A DNA stretch of 46,001 nucleotides, from NCBI GenBank assembly GCA_003599135.1, contig QZIV01000015.1, positions 1 through 46,001 on the forward strand. Direction: 5' to 3'. This document shows, piece by piece, positions 40,849-46,001 of the stretch. The translations under genes and the position numbers were made by a program. Positions within the stretch are counted from its first letter, which is position 1. Each line of letters begins with the position of its first letter. The notes below the pieces were generated by a model. It had not been told where the DNA came from. It saw only the letters and a list, made by a program, of their open reading frames with translations, and did no database searches. Origin of the DNA: Candidatus Parcubacteria bacterium (lineage in GTDB: Bacteria; Patescibacteriota; Minisyncoccia; UBA6257; 2-01-FULL-56-20).

Positions 40849-41733
40849 ATGAAGGAAATTCACGCGCTTCTTGTCGACTATCTCGATTATCTTGAGATTG
40901 AAAAAAATCGCTCGCCGAAAACGCGGGAGAACTATGAGCGATACCTCAAGGAATTCTTGAAGGCCTCGAACGTCGGCTCTCCGAAAGACATTACGGACGA
41001 AGTGGTGAGGAGTTTTCGCATGAATCTCGCGCGCCGAGACTTGAAAAAGATTACGCAAGGATATTATGTCATCGCGCTCCGCAACTTCCTAAAATATCTT
41101 GCGAAGCGCGACATCGCGGCTCTTCCGCCCGAGAAAATCGAACTCCCGAAAGCTCCGAGCAGGCAAATTGAAGTCGTAGACTATAAGGACCTCGAGCGGC
41201 TGCTCGCATCGCCCAACAAAGACGATCTCCGGAGTCTGCGGGATAAAGCAATTTTGGAACTTCTTTTCTCGACCGGTCTCCGGGTTTCGGAACTCTGTGC
41301 GCTCGACCGCTATCTCGATCTCGAGCGTGGGGAAATTTCAATCCGAGGGAAGGGCGACAAGCTTCGCATTGTATTCCTCTCGGACAGAGCCCGAAAAGCT
41401 TTGAAGGCGTACCTCGGAAAACGGCCGGATGCCGATCCGGCGCTTTTTATAAGTATCACGAAAAGCGGCGGCGCCATGGGGAGAATCACGCCGCGGGCGG
41501 TGGAACGCCTCGTCGTACGGCGTGCAAAAGAAGCCGGGATCGGGAAAAAAATCCATCCTCACGAACTCCGGCACAGTTTTGCGACAGATCTCTTAATGAA
41601 CGGCGCCGATCTCCGATCTGTCCAGGCGCTCCTCGGCCATTCGAACGTTTCTACGACGCAAATCTACACGCATATTACGAACAAAGAACTCCGCGAAATC
41701 CACGAAGCATTTCACGGGAGAAGGAGGAAATAA
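40849..41733 (+). CDS. xer: Tyrosine recombinase XerC/XerD
   Basis: This site-specific recombinase most likely resolves chromosome dimers at dif together with FtsK. It has 294 residues from the ATG at 40849; the ATG at 40840 would add three. The N-terminal SAM-like core-binding domain (LVDYLDYLEIEKNRSPKTRENYERYL) is followed by the catalytic domain with Arg in TGLRVSELCAL, Lys in GKGDKLRIV, HxxR in HPHELRHSFAT, and the nucleophile Tyr in HSNVSTTQIYTHI. All catalytic residues are present. It could be a single-Xer system (XerA/XerH-like), since no second copy is in the window. Confidence 0.95.
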   Translation: MKEIHALLVDYLDYLEIEKNRSPKTRENYERYLKEFLKASNVGSPKDITDEVVRSFRMNLARRDLKKITQGYYVIALRNFLKYLAKRDIAALPPEKIELPKAPSRQIEVVDYKDLERLLASPNKDDLRSLRDKAILELLFSTGLRVSELCALDRYLDLERGEISIRGKGDKLRIVFLSDRARKALKAYLGKRPDADPALFISITKSGGAMGRITPRAVERLVVRRAKEAGIGKKIHPHELRHSFATDLLMNGADLRSVQALLGHSNVSTTQIYTHITNKELREIHEAFHGRRRK

Positions 41734-41737
41734 GGAG

Positions 41738-41819
41738 TGCCCTCGGGAGGATTCGAACCTCCAACTCTTTCGAGACACGGTCCTAAGCCGTGCGCGTCTG
41801 CCAGTTCCGCCACGAGGGC
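41738..41819 (-). tRNA. tRNA-Leu, anticodon TAG
   Basis: On the minus strand: acceptor GCCCTCG/CGAGGGC, anticodon stem CACGG/CCGTG with loop CTTAGGA, a class II variable arm (CTC-GAAA-GAG), T loop TTCGAAT and discriminator A. CCA is not encoded. It ends 4 bases from the xer stop, convergent with it. Confidence 0.95.
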
Positions 41820-41831
41820 ATCAAGAACTAG

Positions 41832-41860
41832 ATTATAGCGTCATCGACGAACGTTGACAA
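41832..41860 (-). promoter_or_regulatory. Promoter of tRNA-Leu
   Basis: On the minus strand TTGTCA (41855-41860), 17 bases and TATAAT (41832-41837). The predicted start is about 6 bases before the mature tRNA. Confidence 0.7.
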
Positions 41861-41882
41861 ATCGACCATATTATGCTAATCT
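41854..41882 (+). promoter_or_regulatory. Promoter of the SPFH gene
   Basis: TTGACA (41854-41859), 17 bases and TAATCT (41877-41882). Its -35 hexamer is nearly the same DNA as that of the divergent tRNA-Leu promoter. The leader to the ATG is about 37 bases, with GGTGA 7-8 bases before it. Confidence 0.7.
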
Positions 41883-41925
41883 AGCAACTGGAATCTTGAC
41901 TTCAAAATAAGGACGGTGAACTGAA

Positions 41926-43008
41926 ATGAAAATTTTGCGCGACCCAAGGATTTTGGTTGCTCTTGGAATCTTGGCCGCGGTGATCGCTCTCGGACTAATC
42001 GCTACCGGAGATTCAGTCATCGCCGGAGCGATAGCCGTAGTGATCATTCTCGGCCTCGTGATTGCAGCTTTTGACGCAATCGTGCTTATCCCAGAGTTTC
42101 ACTACGGGGTTAAGATCCTTCTCCGCAAGCCGAAAGAAGGGACTCTCCCTCACGGTCCACATCCCAAGTGGCCATTGATCGAACGGGTGGTCATCGTATC
42201 TCGGAAGCTTCAGACGTTTACATTTGGTCTCGAGTTTACCGCTGGCGACACGCTCCGGATCGTTGTCCGGAAGGTTGTCCTCCAGTTTAGGCCTGATCCC
42301 GAGGCGAAAGCCGAAGATCTCTCTGAAAACGACCCACATCGTGGCAGGAACGCCTTTATCTCCGTGGACGAAGTCAGTTTCAAGGAAGGCCTTCCTGCGA
42401 CAGTTCAGTCTCGACTCGAGGCCCTCGGCGGAACAGTTGACGCAGAGGATCTTATCCATGGCAGGCACGCAATCATCGACTTCATTCACTGCGTGCTCAT
42501 GGCTGACACGATGCCCCACGATAACCATGACCCGGCAAATTGCGAGATTTGTGAATCTCTGCCGGAGGGAGATCGCATCCCAAAGGCTCCATTGGCGGCC
42601 AAATACCTCATCCGCTACTACTCGACCCACTTCAAGCTGGTCAAGGAGTGGCTCAAAACCAAGAAGCCGGAAACGAAATCTCTGGTTGAACGGCGTTTCG
42701 GCATCGAGGTTGTCGGTTGTGAAATCGCCGGCATCGAGTTCACAGAGAAAACCGAGGCTATTCAAGAAGAACGGAAACAAGCCGAGGCGAGGAAAAAAGT
42801 GCTCGATGCGAAGGCGGAAGCTATGCGGGGCCTCTTGGGTGTGAAGAAGGGAGGAGCAATCCCCGGCCTCACCCCACAAATGGCGCTCAACCTCACTGAA
42901 GCGACCTTTAACCCGGAAGAAGTGGAACGCAGGGTGATTTCCGTCGAAGGCGATGCGGGCCTGGGTGCGCTTGTCTCCGCTTTGGGAGACAGGAAAGGAG
43001 GTAAATAG
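41926..43008 (+). CDS. SPFH/band-7-like membrane protein
   Basis: Its 360 residues comprise two hydrophobic segments (about 9-27 and 32-53), then an SPFH-like domain: IPEFHYGVKILLRKPKEGTL, VSRKLQTFTFGLEFTAGDTL, VVRKVVLQFRPDPEAK. The later part has GIEVVGCEIAGIEFTEKTEAIQEERKQAEARKKV, the typical end of the SPFH domain and start of its coiled coil. An insert at 196-209 holds His198, His201, Cys206 and Cys209, a possible metal site. SPFH proteins form ring-shaped membrane scaffolds. The assignment is by pattern and is moderately sure. The next gene follows 2 bases later with a very strong ribosome site. Confidence 0.75.
   Translation: MKILRDPRILVALGILAAVIALGLIATGDSVIAGAIAVVIILGLVIAAFDAIVLIPEFHYGVKILLRKPKEGTLPHGPHPKWPLIERVVIVSRKLQTFTFGLEFTAGDTLRIVVRKVVLQFRPDPEAKAEDLSENDPHRGRNAFISVDEVSFKEGLPATVQSRLEALGGTVDAEDLIHGRHAIIDFIHCVLMADTMPHDNHDPANCEICESLPEGDRIPKAPLAAKYLIRYYSTHFKLVKEWLKTKKPETKSLVERRFGIEVVGCEIAGIEFTEKTEAIQEERKQAEARKKVLDAKAEAMRGLLGVKKGGAIPGLTPQMALNLTEATFNPEEVERRVISVEGDAGLGALVSALGDRKGGK
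42995..43002 (+). promoter_or_regulatory. Full-length Shine-Dalgarno site
   Basis: AAGGAGGT, 8 bases before the ATG at 43011. It shows that the ribosomes of this organism do use the anti-Shine-Dalgarno sequence for operon-internal genes. Confidence 0.8.
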
Positions 43009-43010
43009 CC

Positions 43011-43475
43011 ATGCACGTTGCTGAGAACCCAAGCTTGCTTTTTCACCCGAAGACGAAAGTCTTTCTGTGGCGCTTCGGCATCGTTCTCCTTCTCTTCTTC
43101 GTGGGTTTACCGACCTACAGAGTGGCTAAAAGAAAAGTCGCCGAAGGAATGAAACCGTCAACCTTCACCCTCGAGTGCAGTGAGGGCTCCTTCGACAACC
43201 GTCTCGCCGACTACCCGCAAGCGACGGAGGTTGTGGTCGTCGTCCCACCTGCTTGCATGCCAACCAAGTGGCTCACTCGACCGAGTGACTCGAAAGCGTT
43301 CTGGATCATGCCCGATGAGGACATTCAACTCCAGAAAGCATTCGAGAACGGGCCGAACCTTGAACTCATCAATGACAGCCCGCTTCTCCGAAACTCGGAC
43401 ACGAAACTTGTGACCGGGGTCCGATTCTGGAACCCCGACTCACGAGACAAATCTGTTCGAATCCAGCTTCGATAG
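43011..43475 (+). CDS. Small single-span membrane protein after the SPFH gene
   Basis: This protein of 154 residues has a span at about 22-39 (FGIVLLLFFVGLPTYRVA) and a domain of about 110 residues with two cysteines (LECSEG and PPACMP) that could pair. Sequences such as ATEVVVVVPPACMP and VTGVRFWNPDSRDKSVRIQL suggest strands. I do not recognise it. It is co-transcribed with the SPFH-like gene and may be its partner in the membrane. A bidirectional terminator follows. Confidence 0.75.
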   Translation: MHVAENPSLLFHPKTKVFLWRFGIVLLLFFVGLPTYRVAKRKVAEGMKPSTFTLECSEGSFDNRLADYPQATEVVVVVPPACMPTKWLTRPSDSKAFWIMPDEDIQLQKAFENGPNLELINDSPLLRNSDTKLVTGVRFWNPDSRDKSVRIQLR

Positions 43476-43491
43476 CGGCGGCAACAAAAAG

Positions 43492-43523
43492 AAGCCCCCG
43501 AGGTCTTTACGACTCGGGGGCTT
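43492..43523. terminator. Bidirectional terminator
   Basis: An 11-base-pair stem (AAGCCCCCGAG with CTCGGGGGCTT) and 10-base loop, with A-rich sequence on the left and T-rich on the right. It ends both the SPFH unit and the pilin gene at 43537. Confidence 0.88.
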
Positions 43524-43536
43524 TAATTTTCAACAA

Positions 43537-43932
43537 TCAACAAGTACCATCGTCTGTACAGTCGTAAGGAGGCGGAGGGGTACTCGGTGTGGGAGATGGA
43601 GAAACACTCGGGCTGCCCCGGGCACCTGTTTCCAAAATGTTTCGAATAAGCGGGGCGAATCCGTAGGCCATAATGCCGATGACCATAGCGATAAGGGCGT
43701 ACCACAACTGCTTTTTCGCTTGCGCCAGCTTCTCTTCATCCCCACCTCCTCGAAGAAAAAGGAATCCTGCATAGAACACCGCGATGATCGCCACGATCCA
43801 AAACACTGCTGCCACCCAGACACTGATACTGTTCACAAGATTTATAATCCCCTGCACGTCTCTAATCGGAGATGTCTGCGCCATTGCGATGAGCGGCAGG
43901 ATTACGACCGAGGCGACAAATAGTTTCTTCAT
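43537..43932 (-). CDS. VirB2/TrbC-like pilin 1
   Basis: Starting at the ATG at 43932 it has 131 residues: signal peptide (about 1-18, VVILPLIAMAQ), then two hydrophobic helices (VWVAAVFWIVAIIAVFYAGF and WYALIAMVIGIMAYGFAPLI) joined by a short charged loop (GGGDEEKLAQAKKQ). This is the two-helix plan of VirB2/TrbC pilins and of the T4SS_pilin family described in Candidate Phyla Radiation genomes. It has a Pro/Ser-rich tail with two cysteines (YDCTDDGTC) that its two neighbours lack. TGG-TATGCT lies 7 bases before the ATG. Confidence 0.78.
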   Translation of the reverse strand: MKKLFVASVVILPLIAMAQTSPIRDVQGIINLVNSISVWVAAVFWIVAIIAVFYAGFLFLRGGGDEEKLAQAKKQLWYALIAMVIGIMAYGFAPLIRNILETGARGSPSVSPSPTPSTPPPPYDCTDDGTC

Positions 43933-43939
43933 GAGAAAT

Positions 43940-43948
43940 AGCATACCA
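43940..43948 (-). promoter_or_regulatory. Extended -10 seven bases before 43932 ATG
   Basis: TGG and TATGCT on the minus strand (hexamer 43940-43945), then 7 bases to the ATG, directly after the terminator of pilin 2. Confidence 0.5.
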
Positions 43949-43968
43949 CAACGACAGTAAAAAACAAC

Positions 43969-43988
43969 ACCCCGGCTCGAGCCGGGGT
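43969..43988 (-). terminator. Terminator after pilin 2
   Basis: A perfect palindrome of two 10-base arms (ACCCCGGCTC/GAGCCGGGGT) followed on the minus strand by GTTGTTTTTTAC. Confidence 0.85.
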
Positions 43989-44011
43989 ATTGCGAATATA
44001 GTGACACTGAT

Positions 44012-44380
44012 CTAGCGGCCTCGCAGGAAGTTCTCTACAAGGACTGGCAAACCGAAGGCCATAATCCCGATGACGATCGCTACAACCGCGTAAATCAACT
44101 GATGGTTCGCTTTCTGAACCTTCTCTGGATCTCCGGAGGCGGTGAGATACAGGAAACCGGCATAGAGAATGAACACCGCGGCAGCGATCCAGAAAATCGT
44201 CGCGATCCAGGTGAGTATCTGATCAAGTAATCTAAGTCCCTGGCCCACATCCTGGATCGGTCCGGGATTCCGCGGCGGCTGAACCGGGGTCACTTGCGGG
44301 GTGCCGCCCTGCGCAAACGCAAGCGCGAGCGGAAGAAAGACCGCAAGGATAAGGAGCGTGATTGCCGAAAATTTTTTCAT
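44012..44380 (-). CDS. VirB2/TrbC-like pilin 2
   Basis: From the ATG at 44380 it has 122 residues: signal peptide (about 1-22, ending LALAFAQG), a Pro-rich stretch (PQVTPVQPPRNPGP), then two helices (WIATIFWIAAAVFILYAGFL and LIYAVVAIVIGIMAFGLPVL) with the loop TASGDPEKVQKANHQ. The loop signature GDPEKVQKA is shared with pilin 3 and close to that of pilin 1, so the three are paralogues. No cysteines. It has its own promoter and terminator. Confidence 0.8.
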   Translation of the reverse strand: MKKFSAITLLILAVFLPLALAFAQGGTPQVTPVQPPRNPGPIQDVGQGLRLLDQILTWIATIFWIAAAVFILYAGFLYLTASGDPEKVQKANHQLIYAVVAIVIGIMAFGLPVLVENFLRGR

Positions 44381-44442
44381 GATTGTGTTCTTATATAACG
44401 TTGCCGTATGATAGGCGCGACCTTTCAAATACGATTGCAAGG

Positions 44443-44451
44443 ATTATACCA
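44443..44451 (-). promoter_or_regulatory. Extended -10 promoter of pilin 2
   Basis: TGGTATAAT on the minus strand (hexamer 44443-44448). The predicted leader is about 56 bases, with no clear ribosome site. A second A/T-rich TATATAAG nearer the ATG might be another -10. Confidence 0.55.
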
Positions 44452-44473
44452 TACGCACGATAAAAGCAAAGCG

Positions 44474-44851
44474 TCACCCCCCGAGAATGCTGTTAATAAT
44501 GCTCACCACCCCGCTCGCCAAAAGCACTGCGACAAAGCCGATGGCGGCGTAGAGAACCGTCCATTTTCCTTTCTGAAACTTTTCGGGATCCCCGCCGGCG
44601 GTCATGATCTGGAATCCGCCGACCAAAACCATTATCGCAACGATGGGAATTGCAACCTGGTAGAGCGCGCTTGTAATTCGTCCGGCGGGACATTCGAAAG
44701 TCGTGCAATCCTCGCCGAGCGGATTCGGGAACCTAAAGGAACTACCCCCGGGAGGAAGGGGATTGCCAGTGTCGGCGAAGACAAGTATCGCCGGAGCGAG
44801 AAGAACGAAGAGCAAACCTATGAGAAAAAAACGTCGGGTGATTTTTTTCAT
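44474..44851 (-). CDS. VirB2/TrbC-like pilin 3
   Basis: From the ATG at 44851 it has 125 residues: signal peptide (about 9-27, FLIGLLFVLLAPAILVFA), a region with two cysteines (EDCTTFECPAG), then two helices (LYQVAIPIVAIMVLVGGFQI and TVLYAAIGFVAVLLASGVVS) with the loop TAGGDPEKFQKGK. It is the same family as pilins 1 and 2 but with the cysteine pair before the helices rather than at the C-terminus. The gene starts 5 bases after the small membrane protein upstream. Confidence 0.78.
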   Translation of the reverse strand: MKKITRRFFLIGLLFVLLAPAILVFADTGNPLPPGGSSFRFPNPLGEDCTTFECPAGRITSALYQVAIPIVAIMVLVGGFQIMTAGGDPEKFQKGKWTVLYAAIGFVAVLLASGVVSIINSILGG

Positions 44852-44856
44852 CTGCC

Positions 44857-45360
44857 TCACCTCGATTGTACACTGCCCGCGCAAAAACTCAATCCGAAAT
44901 CTTTCCCGGCAAGACCCTCGTCAACGAACCGAGGAACGCGGAGGGCGACTCTAAGCTTACACGCTTCATCCTTCGCGATTTGGAGCACTCTTAGAAAACC
45001 ACCTTCCGCCGCTTGCCGAGCAGCGTCGAAGGGCAGTCGAGAGATGGTGATAAGAAACGAACTGTCGCCCGCAAGATACACGATGTCGTAGTCTCCGGTG
45101 CGGGTTATCAACGCATCTCGCTCGGAGTTCAGTTCAACCGGATCCCTATAAAAGTTTTTCACTGTAACGGTGCCCGATGGCGTACCGATCGCCAAGTTTT
45201 CCCCTTGCGGAATCGTGCTTGTCGCCGAAACCGCGGGGAGCCCTCCCGTGACGGGCCCTTTCGGAGGAGCGGGCTCGCTCTTTCTGCCGAAAGTAAAAAG
45301 AAGGACAGTAGTAAGAACTAGTACGAGAGCAAGACTGATAAGAATTATTGATTTCTTCAT
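44857..45360 (-). CDS. Small anchored protein in the pilin cluster
   Basis: This protein of 167 residues has a membrane anchor at about 5-23 (IILISLALVLVLTTVLLF), a Pro-rich linker, then a domain of about 115 residues (VTVKNFYRDPVELNSERDAL, DYDIVYLAGDSSFLITI) with two cysteines. The LITISRLPFDAARQAAEGGFLRVL segment is a helix after strands. I do not recognise the family. The plan resembles the 1940-2404 protein. It is in the same transcription unit as pilin 3 and likely serves the same machine. A tandem repeat containing two TGATATAAC elements lies just upstream. Confidence 0.78.
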   Translation of the reverse strand: MKKSIILISLALVLVLTTVLLFTFGRKSEPAPPKGPVTGGLPAVSATSTIPQGENLAIGTPSGTVTVKNFYRDPVELNSERDALITRTGDYDIVYLAGDSSFLITISRLPFDAARQAAEGGFLRVLQIAKDEACKLRVALRVPRFVDEGLAGKDFGLSFCAGSVQSR

Positions 45361-45367
45361 ATCTCGG

Positions 45368-45385
45368 GTTATATCAGTTATATCA
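45368..45385 (-). promoter_or_regulatory. Tandem extended -10 elements before 45360 ATG
   Basis: The plus-strand 9-mer GTTATATCA is repeated end to end (45368-45376, 45377-45385). On the minus strand each copy is TGATATAAC, an extended -10. The nearer hexamer is 7 bases from the ATG. Confidence 0.55.
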
Positions 45386-45407
45386 TAAAATTACGTCGTG
45401 CTTTAGA

Positions 45408-46001
45408 CTAGAACCCACAGACTCTGTTTGCACCCCATGGTCTCCACCCTCCGGCGGCGTTATATATCTGACACGCCGCCGCGATATTTTTTTGCGGGTC
45501 CTTCGCTGCCGCGACGCACTGATCGTAGAGAGGTCTATTCACAATGGTGCAGTTGTGATTGTTTTGGGTATACGTGCGATCAAACGCAGATTGACAATGA
45601 AGACCTCCCACGCCGTTTGCGGAAAGATTTATCTGAAAAAGCCCCCACGAGACTGGTTCCCCTCCTGGTTGACACTTATCAACGCCGCTCGGAATGAAGG
45701 GGTTTCCGCCGCTCTCGGCCATCGCAATCGCAGAGGCTTCTTCTGCTCTGTCCCTAAAACAGGAATTTCGAAGGGTGTCGATGGAGGCCGGGCCCGTGGA
45801 AGCCGGAAAACAAGGTCGTGTTCCGTAACCACCTCCTACCCCTCCTGTCCCCCCTGTTATTACCGCTTCTGGGATGGGTGCGAGGCCTGCTAGCCGCAGC
45901 TTCACGAGCCCCGGATTCACCGTATTCAAGACTACATACGCCCCCACAAGGAGCAAGAGTCCCCAGAGAGCAGACCTCACCCACTCTTTCCCCTCGCTCT
46001 G
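45408..46001 (-). CDS. Lytic transglycosylase-like protein, N-terminus beyond window
   Basis: The frame is open to the right edge (198 codons seen). A GTG at 45980 could start a 190-residue form, but the preceding GKEWVRSALWGLLLLVGAYVVLNTVNPGL looks like the last membrane helix of a longer protein, so the gene probably continues. The C-terminal domain is transglycosylase-like: ASAIAMAESGGNPFIP with the catalytic-type Glu, VSWGLFQINLSANG, and NIAAACQIYNAAGGWRPWGA. It has several cysteines that may form disulfides. It should cut peptidoglycan to let an envelope machine pass, as VirB1 does in type IV secretion. Confidence 0.78.
   Translation of the reverse strand, partial: QSEGKEWVRSALWGLLLLVGAYVVLNTVNPGLVKLRLAGLAPIPEAVITGGTGGVGGGYGTRPCFPASTGPASIDTLRNSCFRDRAEEASAIAMAESGGNPFIPSGVDKCQPGGEPVSWGLFQINLSANGVGGLHCQSAFDRTYTQNNHNCTIVNRPLYDQCVAAAKDPQKNIAAACQIYNAAGGWRPWGANRVCGF

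Noticed and set aside
40849-41733. Phage or integron integrase next to a tRNA attachment site
   Set aside because: A Xer-type gene beside tRNA-Leu suggests an element, but no direct repeat of the tRNA 3' end, no other phage or mobile genes and ordinary chromosomal neighbours were found. A housekeeping Xer is more likely.
42013-43032. 339-codon open frame on the minus strand
   Set aside because: It is antisense to the SPFH-like gene, which has a promoter, membrane spans and family motifs. The minus frame has none of these.
1-46001. UGA recoding or another changed genetic code
   Set aside because: TGA ends many genes at the expected length, often in ATGA overlaps (for example 3005-3008, 29000-29003 and 35156-35159), and conserved Trp positions use TGG.

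Overview
The window looks like a piece of a Patescibacteria (Candidate Phyla Radiation) chromosome, most likely Parcubacteria-like. This is inferred from gene content and not from a marker-gene tree. The content is a type IV pilus locus without a visible secretin or PilP lipoprotein, a Ser/Thr-rich surface protein with an N-terminal peptidoglycan-binding domain, several VirB2/TrbC-like pilins beside a lytic transglycosylase, many small single-membrane-span proteins, and no biosynthetic operons. TGA is used as an ordinary stop (for example in several ATGA overlaps), which argues against the UGA-recoding lineages Absconditabacteria and Gracilibacteria.

Layout. 1-12324 (minus): one type IV pilus locus read right to left: pilM, pilN, pilO, a small membrane protein, pilB, pilT, pilC, a major-type pseudopilin, prepilin peptidase, three minor pseudopilins, a small anchored protein and a large secreted Ig-like protein that runs off the left edge. 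12411-15987 (plus): comF, a two-span membrane protein, tRNA-Arg, a small proline-rich protein, tRNA-Gly, then a sigma factor, a membrane-anchored candidate anti-sigma factor and a secreted helical protein. 16051-23358 (minus): HU, a Wzy_C/O-antigen-ligase-type membrane protein with C-terminal TPRs, the 1141-residue surface protein and an HTH regulator. 23429-27574 (minus): a nucleotidyltransferase, a membrane protein and ClpB. 27699-31711 (minus): an overlapping run msrB, ykuK-like, DEDD exonuclease, cysteine desulfurase, HtrA. 31825-32987 (minus): a tiny helical protein and a HAD phosphatase. 33057-36873 (plus): ftsK, a RodZ-like gene and recA, convergent with an unknown membrane protein. 37864-40789 (minus): rpsO, an NYN-domain gene and pnp. 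40849-43475 (plus): a Xer recombinase, then (after a minus-strand tRNA-Leu) an SPFH-like protein and a small membrane protein. 43537-46001 (minus): a partial lytic transglycosylase, a small anchored protein and three VirB2-like pilins.

Two themes stand out. First, the cell surface: a pilus machine, an S-layer-type protein next to a possible protein-glycosylating ligase, and a conjugation-like pilin cluster. Second, transcript architecture: at many transcription-unit starts a -10 hexamer, often the extended TGnTATAAT form, lies only 7-9 bases before the start codon. This predicts leaderless mRNAs, whereas internal operon genes use ATGA overlaps or Shine-Dalgarno sites. All promoters, terminators and start choices were read by eye; no searches were run.
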